A stretch of DNA of 64,000 nt. Source: Phytohabitans flavus. GTDB taxonomy: Bacteria > Actinomycetota > Actinomycetes > Mycobacteriales > Micromonosporaceae. How positions within the stretch are numbered: the first letter of the stretch is position 1; the number at the start of each line of letters is the position of its first letter. The notes beneath the pieces were generated by a model. The model saw only the letters and a program-made list of their open reading frames with translations, made no database searches and was not told the DNA's origin. Of this stretch, positions 9,204 to 18,470 are shown one piece after another. The stretch lies in NCBI RefSeq assembly GCF_011764545.1, contig NZ_AP022870.1, positions 558,001 to 622,000 on the forward strand, written 5' to 3'. The translations under genes were made by a program, and so were the position numbers.

Positions 9204-10139
9204 ATGACACAGACTGAGCTTGTACTCGCGCTGACCGCGGGCATGCTCGCGGCGGTCAACCCGTGCGGTTTCGCGCTCCTGCCGGCGTACCTCTCGTTGC
9301 TCGTCGCCGGTGAGTCCACAAGCGACACCGTCCGGCGGGCCCTGGCCTCGACGGCGGCCATGACCGCGGGTTTCGTTGCGGTGTTCGGCGCGTTCGGCCT
9401 CGCGGTGGCGCCGGCCGCGGGCTGGGTCCAGGAGCGGCTGCCGTGGCTGACCGTCGGGCTCGGCGTGCTGCTCGTGGCGGTCGGCGCCTGGCTCGCCGCC
9501 GGCCGCACGCTGCCCACGCCGTGGCGCGGACCTCGGGCACCGGAGCTGCGCCGCACGCTGCCGTCCATGTTCGCCTTCGGGACGGCATACGCGGCGGCGT
9601 CGCTGAGCTGCACGATCGGGCCGTTCCTGGCCATCGTCGTGACAAGCATGCGGGCCGGCTCGACCGGCGCCGGGGTTGGGCTCTTCCTCGCGTACGCGGC
9701 CGGAATGGGGCTGGCCGTCGGCGCCGCCGCCCTCGCCGTGGGACTCCTGCGCACCTCGCTGATCCGGGCCGTGCGCCGGGCCGGCGCGGTGATTTCCCGG
9801 CTGGGCGGGGCGTTGCTGTTGCTCGCTGGCGCCTACGTCGCGTACTACGGCTGGTACGAGATCCGGCTCAGCGCCGATCGTTCCACAGTGGACGACCCGG
9901 TGGTGACGGCTGCTGGCCGGATCCAGCACACAATCTCGTCCGCGCTCACCTCGGCCGGCGTCGGGGTGGTGGCCGGGGTGTTCGTGGTACTGCTGGCCGC
10001 CGCGCTGCTCACCCGGCGGCTGAGCGCCCGGTCAGCAAAGGCGCGGTCAGAAGTCCGCGAAGATGTAGGGGACGGCGCGGGGGAAGAGCGTCCGCAGCTG
10101 CGCGCCGGCGTCGGCGGGCACGGCGCCGAACCCGCGTAG
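9204..10139 (+). CDS. CcdA/DsbD-type membrane thiol-disulfide transporter
   Basis: 311 residues with about six to seven membrane helices. The two redox cysteines of the family are present: NPCGF (C21) in the first helix and SLSCTIGP (C136) in the fourth. It carries reducing power from cytosolic thioredoxin across the membrane to the lipoprotein encoded immediately upstream. The hydrophilic tail beyond about residue 275 is encoded antisense to the end of the eis-like gene, a 93-base convergent overlap. Either the tail is real or the reading frame there is disturbed by a sequence error. Confidence 0.88.
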   Translation: MTQTELVLALTAGMLAAVNPCGFALLPAYLSLLVAGESTSDTVRRALASTAAMTAGFVAVFGAFGLAVAPAAGWVQERLPWLTVGLGVLLVAVGAWLAAGRTLPTPWRGPRAPELRRTLPSMFAFGTAYAAASLSCTIGPFLAIVVTSMRAGSTGAGVGLFLAYAAGMGLAVGAAALAVGLLRTSLIRAVRRAGAVISRLGGALLLLAGAYVAYYGWYEIRLSADRSTVDDPVVTAAGRIQHTISSALTSAGVGVVAGVFVVLLAAALLTRRLSARSAKARSEVREDVGDGAGEERPQLRAGVGGHGAEPA

Positions 10140-11234
10140 CGGCAGGTCGTCCGGGTCCAGCACGCCGTACACGAGGGCGGACAGCCCGGCCGCGCGCAGC
10201 GTCGCCCGGGGCACATTGGACTCGTCGCCGCCCACCTCGAGGCGGCCCCCGCGCCCGTCCAGCAGGTAGGTGCCGGCGATGAACGGGTCGTCGACCACCT
10301 CGACCACCACGCGCCCCGGGCCGACCTGGGCACCGGCGAGCGGCGGGACGGCCAGGACCCGGGCCATCGGCGCGTTCATGTTGGGGACCCGGGTACGGGC
10401 CTCGGTGACCGTGCCGAGGTCGGTGGCCCACAGCTCGGGCAGCTCGTCGGCGGCGATCCCGGCGACCACCCGGTCGACCTGGTCGACGTGCCGGGCGAAG
10501 AACTGGAGCAGCAGCGCGCGGCTCAGCGGCGTGGTGGTGAGCAGGTCGTCCACCAGCATCTCCCCGCCGTGGCGGCTGATCTGGTACGCCGCCGCGCCGA
10601 CCACCTCGCCGTCGACCCGCGCGGCGACAAGCCAGTGCGCGTCGTCCTCCCGCAGCCGCTCGGCCCGATAGTCCGGGAACACCGCGAAGCCGTGCCGCTC
10701 GGCGGCGAGCCGCAGCGTGAACGCGCGGTACGCGTCGTACCCCGTGCTGATCCGCTCCCAAGTGATCTCGCCGGGCAGGTCGGCGCGCACCAGGTGGGCG
10801 AGGTCGCCGGGGGCGAACGTCACCCGGCGCCTCTTCGGCAGCCCGACGTACCCGAAACGCTCGTAGAACGAGGCCCGGAACGGATACAGCGCGGTAACCG
10901 GGTGGCCGCCGTCCCGCATGTCGCCGAGCAGCCGGGTCAGCAGCGTGCGGATGTGCCCTCGACGGCGGGCCAGCGGGTGCACGGCGACGCTCGCGACGCC
11001 GGCCATCGGGTGCAGCGTGCCGCGCACGTTCTGCCGCATCGGCAACGCGGAGACGGCGGCGAGCGAGGTGCCGCCCTCCTCCGCCACGAGAGTGACGTTG
11101 TCCTCCTGGAAGGGGAGGTAGCCGCGGTATCTCGCCGCGTCTTCCAGGGGTGCTGGGCTCGCCTCGAAGGCGTACGCCTGCAGGGGGAACGCGTGCGTGA
11201 GCCGCTCCTCAGAGCTGATTCGGCGGATCTTCAT
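10047..11234 (-). CDS. eis: Eis-family GNAT N-acetyltransferase
   Basis: 395 residues from the ATG at 11234. Eis proteins are hexameric tripartite acetyltransferases: GNAT domain, second GNAT-like domain, and a sterol-carrier-like C-terminal domain whose terminal carboxylate acts as catalytic base. The acetyl-CoA loop is visible as VAVHPLARRRGHIRTLL, the conserved FYERFGY follows, and the protein ends in Phe (YIFADF), as in mycobacterial Eis. Eis acetylates aminoglycosides and lysines; the natural substrate here is unknown. The gene is convergent with ccdA and overlaps its 3' end. Confidence 0.9.
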   Translation of the reverse strand: MKIRRISSEERLTHAFPLQAYAFEASPAPLEDAARYRGYLPFQEDNVTLVAEEGGTSLAAVSALPMRQNVRGTLHPMAGVASVAVHPLARRRGHIRTLLTRLLGDMRDGGHPVTALYPFRASFYERFGYVGLPKRRRVTFAPGDLAHLVRADLPGEITWERISTGYDAYRAFTLRLAAERHGFAVFPDYRAERLREDDAHWLVAARVDGEVVGAAAYQISRHGGEMLVDDLLTTTPLSRALLLQFFARHVDQVDRVVAGIAADELPELWATDLGTVTEARTRVPNMNAPMARVLAVPPLAGAQVGPGRVVVEVVDDPFIAGTYLLDGRGGRLEVGGDESNVPRATLRAAGLSALVYGVLDPDDLPLRGFGAVPADAGAQLRTLFPRAVPYIFADF

Positions 11235-11366
11235 GCACACCAGCAAACCATGTGGATGCCCGCGGACCCCTAGGGCGTTCTCACCCTCCGGTCCAGGCGC
11301 CGAATCAGGGAGAAGTCGGTGCCCAGCCCGGATGGAAGTGTCAAGATCAAGCTAGAGGCTGTCCAC

Positions 11367-12118
11367 ATGGCGGTCATAACGGGGGAAACACAGGTCCGGC
11401 CGGCTGTACACACACCGGTCCGGCTCGGGCAACAGATCATCATCCTGCTCGGGCTATCGTCATCTACTTCGGCGTGCGCCACCTGACCGAGGGGTCAGTC
11501 AGCGCCGCGATCGCGAACGCGGAACGCGTTGTCGACTTCGAGAAGGCGCTCGGGCTGTACCACGAGCAGTGGTTGCAGGAGACGTTCGCGAGCAACGCAC
11601 GGGTCAGCACGGTATTCAACTGGATCTACATCTGGGGGCACTGGCCGGTCATCGCGGTCACGCTGGTCTGGCTGGCCCGGCGGCACACGGCCATCTACCT
11701 GCGTACCCGCAACGCGATGATCCTGTCCGGCGCGATCGGCATGGTCATCTTCGCGACGTTCCCGGTCGCGCCGCCCCGGCTCGCGCCGCTGGGCATGGTC
11801 GACACCGTGACGGTCAGCTCGCACGCGTACCGGGTGCTGCAACCGCCGATGTTCACCAACCAGTACGCGGCGGTGCCGAGCCTGCACGTCGGCTGGGACC
11901 TGCTGATGGGCGTCGCGATCGTGATCGCGGCCCGGCGGATGTGGGTGAAGATCCTCGGCGTGATGATGCCGGTGGCGATGACGCTCGCGGTGGTGTTCAC
12001 GGCCAACCACTACATCGTGGACGCGATCGCCGGTGCGGCGCTGACGATGGCCTGCTGGTTCGCGGTTCGCTGGTGGACCGCGCGGCGCGCGCGACGCCTC
12101 CAGCCGGCGGGCACTTAG
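11367..12118 (+). CDS. PAP2_3 (Aur1/Ipt1-like) membrane phosphotransferase, one-base frameshift near the N-terminus
   Basis: The body encodes a multi-helix PAP2_3 enzyme: AVPSLHVGWD supplies the first catalytic His and TANHYIVDAIAG the second His/Asp. The homologous N-terminus (MAVITGETQV..., ATG at 11367) is in a different frame. Adding one G to the GGG run at 11451-11453 joins it to AIVIYFGVRHL. Family members transfer phosphoinositol or other head groups to lipid or glycan acceptors, or act as phosphatases. It is the gene immediately 5' of the inositol operon, 47 bases before iolE on the same strand, so a link with inositol lipids is possible but unproven. Confidence 0.75.
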
Positions 12119-12165
12119 TCAGAATGTATTGACAAAGTCCCGACCCCGGGGCGACGGTGGGTGGC

Positions 12166-13010
12166 ATGCAGCTGCGGATCGCGGGCGCACCCATCTCGTG
12201 GGCGTGTGTGAGGTGCCCGGCTGGGGCTACCAGCTGCCGGCCGGGCGCGTGCTCGACGAGATGGGCTCCCTGGGCCTCGCGGCCACCGAGTTCGGGCCGG
12301 TGGGATACCTCCCAGACGATCCCGCCGGTCTGCTCGCCGCACACGGCCTGCGCGCGGTCGGCGGCTTCGTCCCGGCGGTCCTGCACGAGCCCGCCCGCGA
12401 CCCGCGGCCGGAGGTGGGCGCCGTCGCCGCGCGCTACGCCACCGCCGGCGCCGACACCGTCGTGCTCGCCGCCGACACCGGACGCCAGGGGTACGACGCC
12501 CGCCCGGAGCTGGACGCCGCCGGCTGGGCCACCCTTCTGTCCAACCTGGACGGTGTGGCCGCCGCGGTCGCCGCGACCGGTCTCACGCCCACGCTGCACC
12601 CGCACGTCGGCACGATGGTGGAGACCGCGGACGACGTCGAGCGGGTCCTGGGCGGCAGCGCGGTGCCGCTCTGTCTGGACACCGGGCACCTCACGGTGGG
12701 CGGCGCCGATCCGGCCCGGATCGCCGCCGAGCACCCGCATCGCGTCGCGCACGTGCACCTCAAGGACGTCGACGCCGGGCTCGCCGCGCGGGTGCGGGGC
12801 GGCGACGTGTCGTACACGGAGGCGGTGCGCGCGGGCATGTTCCGCCCGCTGGGCAAGGGCGACGTCGACATCGCCGGCATCGTGCGGGCGCTCGACGCGG
12901 CCGGCTACGACGGGTGGTATGTGCTGGAGCAGGACGTCGTGCTCGCCGGCCCGGACGCCGACCCGCTGCCGGACGTCGCCGCGAGCGTGGACTACCTGCG
13001 GGGCCTGTGA
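12166..13010 (+). CDS. iolE: Inosose dehydratase IolE (sugar phosphate isomerase/epimerase fold), frameshifted
   Basis: The ATG at 12166 gives MQLRIAGAPISW. Adding one G to the GGG run at 12200-12202 continues into GVCEVPGWGYQ, the hallmark N-terminus of IolE, and then a TIM barrel to 13010. Metal-binding positions include the E of ATEFGP and the H of ARVHLKD-like strands (here VAHVHLKDVD). IolE dehydrates 2-keto-myo-inositol to the trihydroxycyclohexanedione used by IolD. It is the first catabolic gene of the cluster and its TGA shares an A with the iolC ATG (TGATG). The frameshift is most likely a sequence error. Confidence 0.88.
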
Positions 13011-13957
13011 TGGGCTTCGAGGTGCTCACGATGGGGCGCGTCGGGGTGGACATCTACCCGCTCCAGGTGGGCGTCGGGCTGGCCGAGGTGGAGACGTTCG
13101 GCAAGTACCTGGGCGGCAGCCCGACCAATGTCGCGGTCGCCGCCGCACGCTACGGCCGGCGGGTCGCGGTCATCACCCGTACCGGCGCCGACCCGTTCGG
13201 CGACTTCGTCCACAGTGCACTGCGGGGGTACGGGGTGGACGACAGGTACGTGACCGCGGTCGCGCACCTGCCGACGCCGGTCACGTTCTGCGAGATCTTC
13301 CCGCCGGACGACTTCCCGCTCTACTTCTACCGCCTGCCGAGCGCGCCTGACCTGCAGATCAGGGCGGACGAGCTGGACATCGAGGCGATCCGGTCGGCGG
13401 GCGTCTTCTGGGTCACCGGCACCGGGCTGTGCGAGGAGCCCAGCCGCTCGGCGACGCTCGCCGCGCTGCGCCATCGAGCTGAGTCTCCAGGTGCCGGGGC
13501 CGGGATCACCGTGCTCGACCTCGACTACCGGGAGATGTTCTGGCCGTCCCGGGAGGAGGCGCGGCGCTGGCTCCAGGAGGCGCTGCCCTACGTCACGGTG
13601 GCGGTCGGCAACCTCGACGAGTGCTACACGGCGGTCGCCGAGCGGGATCCGGCCGCCGCGGCCAAGGCGCTCCGCGACCGTGGCGCCGACCTCGCGGTGG
13701 TCAAGCAGGGCCCGCGCGGGGTGCTCGCCGTCGACGGGTCCGGCGCCGTCGAGGTGCCGCCGGTGCCGGTCGAGGTGGTTAACGGGCTGGGCGCGGGCGA
13801 CGCATTCGGCGGTGCGCTGTGCCACGGGCTGCTCGCTGGCTGGGAGACCGCCCGGGTCATGCGCTTCGCCAACGCGGCCGGTGCGATCGTCGCCGGCCGC
13901 CTGGCCTGTTCGGACGCGATGCCCACAGTGGACGAGGTCGAGGCATATGTTCGCTGA
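13010..13957 (+). CDS. iolC: 5-dehydro-2-deoxygluconokinase IolC
   Basis: 315 residues of the PfkB/ribokinase family. The substrate loop is GGSPTNVAVAAARYG, and the anion-hole/catalytic motif is NGLGAGDAFGG with catalytic base D264. It phosphorylates 2-deoxy-5-keto-D-gluconate at O6 in inositol breakdown. The start is fixed by the TGATG overlap with iolE. The downstream aldolase begins 11 bases before its stop, so translation is coupled in both directions. Actinobacterial IolC usually lacks the aldolase domain of fused versions, and that is the case here. Confidence 0.93.
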   Translation: MGFEVLTMGRVGVDIYPLQVGVGLAEVETFGKYLGGSPTNVAVAAARYGRRVAVITRTGADPFGDFVHSALRGYGVDDRYVTAVAHLPTPVTFCEIFPPDDFPLYFYRLPSAPDLQIRADELDIEAIRSAGVFWVTGTGLCEEPSRSATLAALRHRAESPGAGAGITVLDLDYREMFWPSREEARRWLQEALPYVTVAVGNLDECYTAVAERDPAAAAKALRDRGADLAVVKQGPRGVLAVDGSGAVEVPPVPVEVVNGLGAGDAFGGALCHGLLAGWETARVMRFANAAGAIVAGRLACSDAMPTVDEVEAYVR

Positions 13958-14810
13958 GCGGCTCGCGGCCGTCGTGGATGCCCGGACGCGGCACCCGCAG
14001 TCCATTTCGGAGACTGCGGCCAGGCGACCCCGCGGGTCCATCGGTGCGCGCCTCATGCTCCTGGCCGCCGACCACCCGGCACGCGGCTCGCTCGGCGCGG
14101 GGAGCCGGACGATGGCCATGGCCGACCGCGGCGACCTGCTCGAGCGGCTCTGCGTCGCGCTCGCCCGCCCCGGCGTCGACGGCGTCCTCGGTACCGCCGA
14201 CGTGCTGGAGGACCTGCTCCTGCTCGGCGCGCTCGACGGCAAGGTCGTGGTGGGCTCGATGAACCGGGGCGGCCTCGCCGGCACCGCCTTCGAGATCGAC
14301 GACCGGTTCACTGGGTACGGCGCGGAGGCGGTCGCCGCGATGCGCTTCGACGGCGGCAAGATGCTGCTCCGCATAGACCCCGACGACCCCGCCACGGTGT
14401 CCACGATGGAGGCGTGCGCGCGGGCCGTCGACGCGCTCGCCGCACGGCGGCTGATGGCGATGGTGGAGCCGTTCGTCAGCCACCGCGTCGACGGGCGGGT
14501 GACCAACGAGCTGACGCCGGACGCGATGGTGCGGGCCATCTCGGTCGCGTCGGGGCTGGGCGGGACCTCCGCGTACACCTGGCTGAAGGTGCCGGTCGTG
14601 CCCGAGATGGAGCGGGTGATGGCCGCCTCGACACTGCCCGCGCTGCTGCTCGGCGGCGAGGTGCCGGCCGACCCCGACGCCGCGTTTGAGGGCTGGCAGA
14701 AGGCGCTGCGGCTGCCCACCGTCAAGGGAATCGTCGCCGGCCGTTCGCTGCTCTACCCAGCCGACGACGACGTGGCCGGCGCGGTCGACACGGCGGTGAG
14801 CCTGCTGTGA
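13947..14810 (+). CDS. Cgl0158-family class I aldolase, probable IolJ function
   Basis: 287 residues with a TIM-barrel reading of the deoxyribose-phosphate/LacD-like aldolase group found in actinobacterial iol clusters (Cgl0158 family). Visible landmarks are an early LAADHPARG strand (DHP), GVLGTADVLEDL, and a K in TWLKVPVVPEM that is a candidate Schiff-base lysine. It should cleave 2-deoxy-5-keto-gluconate 6-phosphate to dihydroxyacetone phosphate and malonate semialdehyde, filling the IolJ step. Assignment rests on family and operon position between iolC and iolB. The start overlaps the end of iolC by 11 bases. Confidence 0.8.
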   Translation: MFAERLAAVVDARTRHPQSISETAARRPRGSIGARLMLLAADHPARGSLGAGSRTMAMADRGDLLERLCVALARPGVDGVLGTADVLEDLLLLGALDGKVVVGSMNRGGLAGTAFEIDDRFTGYGAEAVAAMRFDGGKMLLRIDPDDPATVSTMEACARAVDALAARRLMAMVEPFVSHRVDGRVTNELTPDAMVRAISVASGLGGTSAYTWLKVPVVPEMERVMAASTLPALLLGGEVPADPDAAFEGWQKALRLPTVKGIVAGRSLLYPADDDVAGAVDTAVSLL

Positions 14811-15595
14811 AGACGGTGACGCCGGAAGCCGCCGGCTGGACCTACTCGGGTCTGCGGGTGCTGGACCTGGTCGGAACGCACGAGTTTCAGACGGGCGACG
14901 ACGAGGTGCTTGTGCTGCCGCTCGCCGGTTCGTGCACTGTGGAGTGCGACGGTGAGACGTTCACATTGGACGGTCGGGCGGACGTCTTCGCCGGGGTGAC
15001 CGACTTCGCGTACGCGCCGCGCGACGCCACCGTCACGGTCACCGGCGAAGGGCGGTTCGCGATACCCACCGCGCGGGCTTCCCGGCGCCTGGCGCCCCGG
15101 TACGGACCCGCCGAGAAGGTGCCCGTCGAGCTGCGCGGGGCGGGCAGTTGCTCGCGGCAGGTCAACAACTTCTGCACCCCGGACGTCTTCGCCGCCGACC
15201 GGCTGATCGCCTGCGAGGTGCTGACGCCGGGCGGCAACTGGTCGTCGTACCCGCCGCACAAGCACGACGAGGACCGGCCCGGCGAGTCGGTGCTGGAGGA
15301 GATCTACTACTTCGAGGTGCGGGGCGCGGACGGCATGGCGTACCAGCGTGTCTACGGCCCCGACACCGACATGCTCGCGGAGGTCCGCAGCGGCGACGTG
15401 GTGCTGATCCCGCGCGGCTGGCACGGTCCGTCGATGGCCGCGCCCGGCTACGACCTCTACTACCTCAACGTGATGGCCGGCCCACGGCGGGCCTGGGAGA
15501 TCTGCGACGACCCGGCGCACGCCTGGATCCGCGACACCTGGGCCGCGCAGGAGGTCGACCCTCGGCTGCCGTTCGGACGAGGAGTGACCACATGA
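14807..15595 (+). CDS. iolB: 5-deoxy-glucuronate isomerase IolB
   Basis: 262 residues, a bicupin. The metal-binding motif PPHKHDED (H151, H153) is followed by the conserved EEIYYFEV and later by a GWHGP motif. It isomerises 5-deoxy-D-glucuronate to 2-deoxy-5-keto-gluconate, the IolC substrate. The GTG start overlaps the preceding TGA (GTGA), and its own TGA overlaps the iolD ATG (ATGA). Confidence 0.95.
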   Translation: MKTVTPEAAGWTYSGLRVLDLVGTHEFQTGDDEVLVLPLAGSCTVECDGETFTLDGRADVFAGVTDFAYAPRDATVTVTGEGRFAIPTARASRRLAPRYGPAEKVPVELRGAGSCSRQVNNFCTPDVFAADRLIACEVLTPGGNWSSYPPHKHDEDRPGESVLEEIYYFEVRGADGMAYQRVYGPDTDMLAEVRSGDVVLIPRGWHGPSMAAPGYDLYYLNVMAGPRRAWEICDDPAHAWIRDTWAAQEVDPRLPFGRGVTT

Positions 15596-17466
15596 GACTG
15601 ACCGTCGCGCAGGCGCTCGTCCGCTTCCTCGCCGCCCAGCGCAGCGAGCGGGACGGCGTGGAGCACAAGCTCTTCGCCGGCTGCTTCGGCATCTTCGGCC
15701 ACGGCAACGTCGCCGGGATCGGGCAGGCGCTCTACGAGGCGGAGCTGCGCGAGCCGGGCGCGCTCCCGTACCACCAGGCCCGCAACGAGCAGGCGATGGT
15801 GCACGCGGCCGCCGCGTACGCGCGGATGCGCAACCGGCTCAGCACGCTCGCCTGTACCTCGTCGATCGGGCCGGGCGCGACGAACATGGTGACCGGTGCC
15901 GCGCTCGCCACCATCAACCGGCTGCCGGTCCTGCTGCTGCCCGGCGACGTCTTCGCCACCCGGGTCGCCGACCCGGTGCTACAGCAGCTGGAGGACCCGC
16001 GCGCCGCCGATGTCTCGGTCAACGACGCGTTCCGGTCGGTGTCCCGCTTTTTCGACCGGGTGTGGCGGCCCGAGCAGCTGCCGTCCGCGCTGCTCGGCGC
16101 GATGCGGGTGCTGACCGACCCGGCGGAGACCGGCGCGGTCACGCTCGCGCTCCCGCAGGACGTGCAGGCCGAGGCGTTCGACTGGCCGGAGGAGCTGTTC
16201 GCGCCGCGGGTGTGGCACGTGCCGAGGCCGGTGCCCGAGCCGGCGGCGCTCGCCCGCGCGGTCGCGGCGATCCGCGGCGCCCGCCACCCGCTGCTGGTCG
16301 CCGGTGGCGGGGTCGGCTACTCCGACGCGACCGAGGCGCTGCGCCGCTTCGCCGAGGCCACCGGCATCCCGGTCGCGGAGACCCAGGCCGGCAAGGGCTC
16401 GCTGCCGTACGACCATCCGCTCGCCCTCGGCGCGGCCGGGGCGACCGGCACCACCGCGGCCGTCCACATGGCCCGCGAGGCCGACGTGGTGATCGGCGTC
16501 GGCACCCGGTACAGCGACTTCACCACCGCCTCGCGGACCGCTTTTGGCGACGCGGTGTTCGTCAACGTCAACGTGGCCGCCTTCGACGCCGCCAAGCACG
16601 CCGGCGTCCAGGTGGTGGCCGACGCGCGGGAAGGGCTGCGGGCGCTCGCCGACGCGCTGACCGGCTGGTCAGTCAGCGACGGGTACCGGGAGGAGGCCCG
16701 CCGCCTCGCCGCGCAGTGGGACGAGACGGTGGAGCGGGCGTACCACCTCGGCCACAGCCCGCTGCCCGCCCAGTCCGAGGTGATCGGCGCGGTCAACGAC
16801 GTCTCCGAGCCCCGCGACGTGGTGTTGTGCGCGGCCGGCTCGATGCCGGGGGAGCTGCATAAGCTGTGGCGCACCCGGGACCCGAAGGGCTACCACGTCG
16901 AGTACGGGTACTCCTGCATGGGCTACGAGATCGCCGGCGGCCTGGGCGCGAAGATGGCCGCCCCGGATCGCGACGTATTCGTGCTCGTCGGCGACGGCTC
17001 GTACCTGATGATGTCGTCCGAGCTGGTGACCGCCGTGCAGGAGGGCGTCAAGCTTATCGTGGTCCTCGTGCAGAACCACGGCTTCGCCTCCATCGGTGCG
17101 CTGTCGGAGGCGGTCGGCGCGCCCCGCTTCGGGACCCGCTACCGGTACCGCCACCCGGACAGCGGCCGCCTCGACGGCGACGTGCTCCCCGTCGACCTCG
17201 CGGCGAACGCGGCGAGCCTCGGCGTGCGCGTGCTCCGCGCCACGACCGTCGAGGAGCTCCGCGCCCACCTGCGCGACGCGAAGGCGCACGACGGCACCAC
17301 GCTCGTACACGTCGAGACCGACCCGCTCGTGCCCGCGCCGGACGGTGGAGCGTGGTGGGACGTGCCGGTCGCCGAGGTGTCCACACTGGACGCGACGCGC
17401 CAGGCCCGGAAGTCGTACGAGGCCGCGAAGGTCAACCAGCGCCCATACCTGGGGGGTACCGGATGA
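15592..17466 (+). CDS. iolD: 3D-(3,5/4)-trihydroxycyclohexane-1,2-dione hydrolase IolD
   Basis: 624 residues with the three-domain layout of ThDP enzymes. The N-terminal PYR domain has the cofactor-activating Glu in ARNEQAMVHAA. A central Rossmann-like domain follows, then a C-terminal PP domain with the GDGSY motif (467-471) and the metal-binding Asn in VLVQNHGF. It hydrolytically opens the cyclohexanedione ring to 5-deoxy-glucuronate. Starts and stops are coupled (ATGA) to iolB and iolG. Confidence 0.96.
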   Translation: MRLTVAQALVRFLAAQRSERDGVEHKLFAGCFGIFGHGNVAGIGQALYEAELREPGALPYHQARNEQAMVHAAAAYARMRNRLSTLACTSSIGPGATNMVTGAALATINRLPVLLLPGDVFATRVADPVLQQLEDPRAADVSVNDAFRSVSRFFDRVWRPEQLPSALLGAMRVLTDPAETGAVTLALPQDVQAEAFDWPEELFAPRVWHVPRPVPEPAALARAVAAIRGARHPLLVAGGGVGYSDATEALRRFAEATGIPVAETQAGKGSLPYDHPLALGAAGATGTTAAVHMAREADVVIGVGTRYSDFTTASRTAFGDAVFVNVNVAAFDAAKHAGVQVVADAREGLRALADALTGWSVSDGYREEARRLAAQWDETVERAYHLGHSPLPAQSEVIGAVNDVSEPRDVVLCAAGSMPGELHKLWRTRDPKGYHVEYGYSCMGYEIAGGLGAKMAAPDRDVFVLVGDGSYLMMSSELVTAVQEGVKLIVVLVQNHGFASIGALSEAVGAPRFGTRYRYRHPDSGRLDGDVLPVDLAANAASLGVRVLRATTVEELRAHLRDAKAHDGTTLVHVETDPLVPAPDGGAWWDVPVAEVSTLDATRQARKSYEAAKVNQRPYLGGTG

Positions 17467-18470
17467 ACGTTGGCGTTATCGGCACCGGCGCGATCGGCAC
17501 CGACCACATCCGCCGCCTCACCGGGCGGGTGGCGGGTGCGCGGGTGACCGCCGTGTTCGATGTGGACACCGCCCGAGCCGCCACGGTCGCTGCCATGGCC
17601 GGTGCGGCGAGCCACCGTGAGGCGGACGACGTCATCGACGACCCAGCCGTGGAGGCGGTGCTGGTCGCATCGCCCGGTGACACGCACGCGGACCTCGTGC
17701 TCGCCTGCATCGCGGCCGGCAAGCCGGTGCTGTGTGAGAAGCCGCTGGCCAGCACGAGCGACGCCGCGCTGAAGGTGGTCGAGGCCGAGGTGACGTACGG
17801 GCGGCGGCTGGTCCAGGTGGGTTTCATGCGCCGGTACGACGGCGGCTACCTGGGCGTGAAGACCGCGCTCGCGGCCGGGCGGATCGGCGAGCCGCTGCTC
17901 GTCCACTGTGTACATCGCAACGTGAGCGTGCCACCCAGCTTCACCGGCGACATGTCGCTCACCGACTCGCTGGTGCACGAGGTCGACGCCTGCCGCTGGC
18001 TGCTCGACCAGGAGATCGTCGCCGCCACCGTCGTCGACGTGCCGCACAGCCCGCTTGCCCTCCCGCAGCTACGCGACCCGCGGCTGGTCCTGCTGGAGAC
18101 CGAGCGCGGGATCGTCATCGACGCGGAGGTCTTCGTCAACGCCCGCTACGGGTACGACGTGCGCTGTGAGGTCGTCGGCACCACCGGCACCGTCGCGCTC
18201 GACGCGCCCAGCACCGGCGTGGTCGCGCTGGAGGGCGGGCGGGTGCAGGCGCTGCCGATGGACTGGGAGGCCCGCTTCGGCCAGGCGTACGTGGACGAGC
18301 TTCAGGCCTGGGTCGACGCCGCGAGCCAGGGGACCGCGGATGGGCCGAGCGCCTGGGACGGGTACGCGGCCACCGCCGTCGCCGAGGCCGCCGTCGCCTC
18401 CCGAGGCGCCCGGACGAAAGTGGACCTGGCCGAGCGCCCGGGCCTCTACAGTGGAGAATCCTTACCGTGA
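17463..18470 (+). CDS. iolG: myo-Inositol 2-dehydrogenase IolG
   Basis: 335 residues, Gfo/Idh/MocA family. The N-terminal Rossmann fold is GTGAIGTDHI, the catalytic lysine is in CEKP (K93), and a conserved DSLVHEVDACRWLL helix carries the catalytic Asp/His pair. It oxidises myo-inositol to 2-keto-myo-inositol with NAD, the first catabolic step. ATGA overlap with iolD and GTGA overlap with the downstream regulator mark one polycistronic message. D-chiro-inositol or related polyols may also be used. Confidence 0.92.
   Translation: MNVGVIGTGAIGTDHIRRLTGRVAGARVTAVFDVDTARAATVAAMAGAASHREADDVIDDPAVEAVLVASPGDTHADLVLACIAAGKPVLCEKPLASTSDAALKVVEAEVTYGRRLVQVGFMRRYDGGYLGVKTALAAGRIGEPLLVHCVHRNVSVPPSFTGDMSLTDSLVHEVDACRWLLDQEIVAATVVDVPHSPLALPQLRDPRLVLLETERGIVIDAEVFVNARYGYDVRCEVVGTTGTVALDAPSTGVVALEGGRVQALPMDWEARFGQAYVDELQAWVDAASQGTADGPSAWDGYAATAVAEAAVASRGARTKVDLAERPGLYSGESLP

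Noticed and set aside
11252..11450. Long N-terminal extension of the PAP2_3 protein in its own frame
   Set aside because: The extension is Gly/Pro/His-rich and unlike any membrane enzyme; the other frame from the ATG at 11367 gives a plausible N-terminus after a one-base repair.
12157..13350. 397-codon frame starting at the iolE ATG and continuing out of frame
   Set aside because: After the GGG run at 12200 it becomes Arg/Pro/Ser-rich noise; the true IolE sequence continues in the neighbouring frame.
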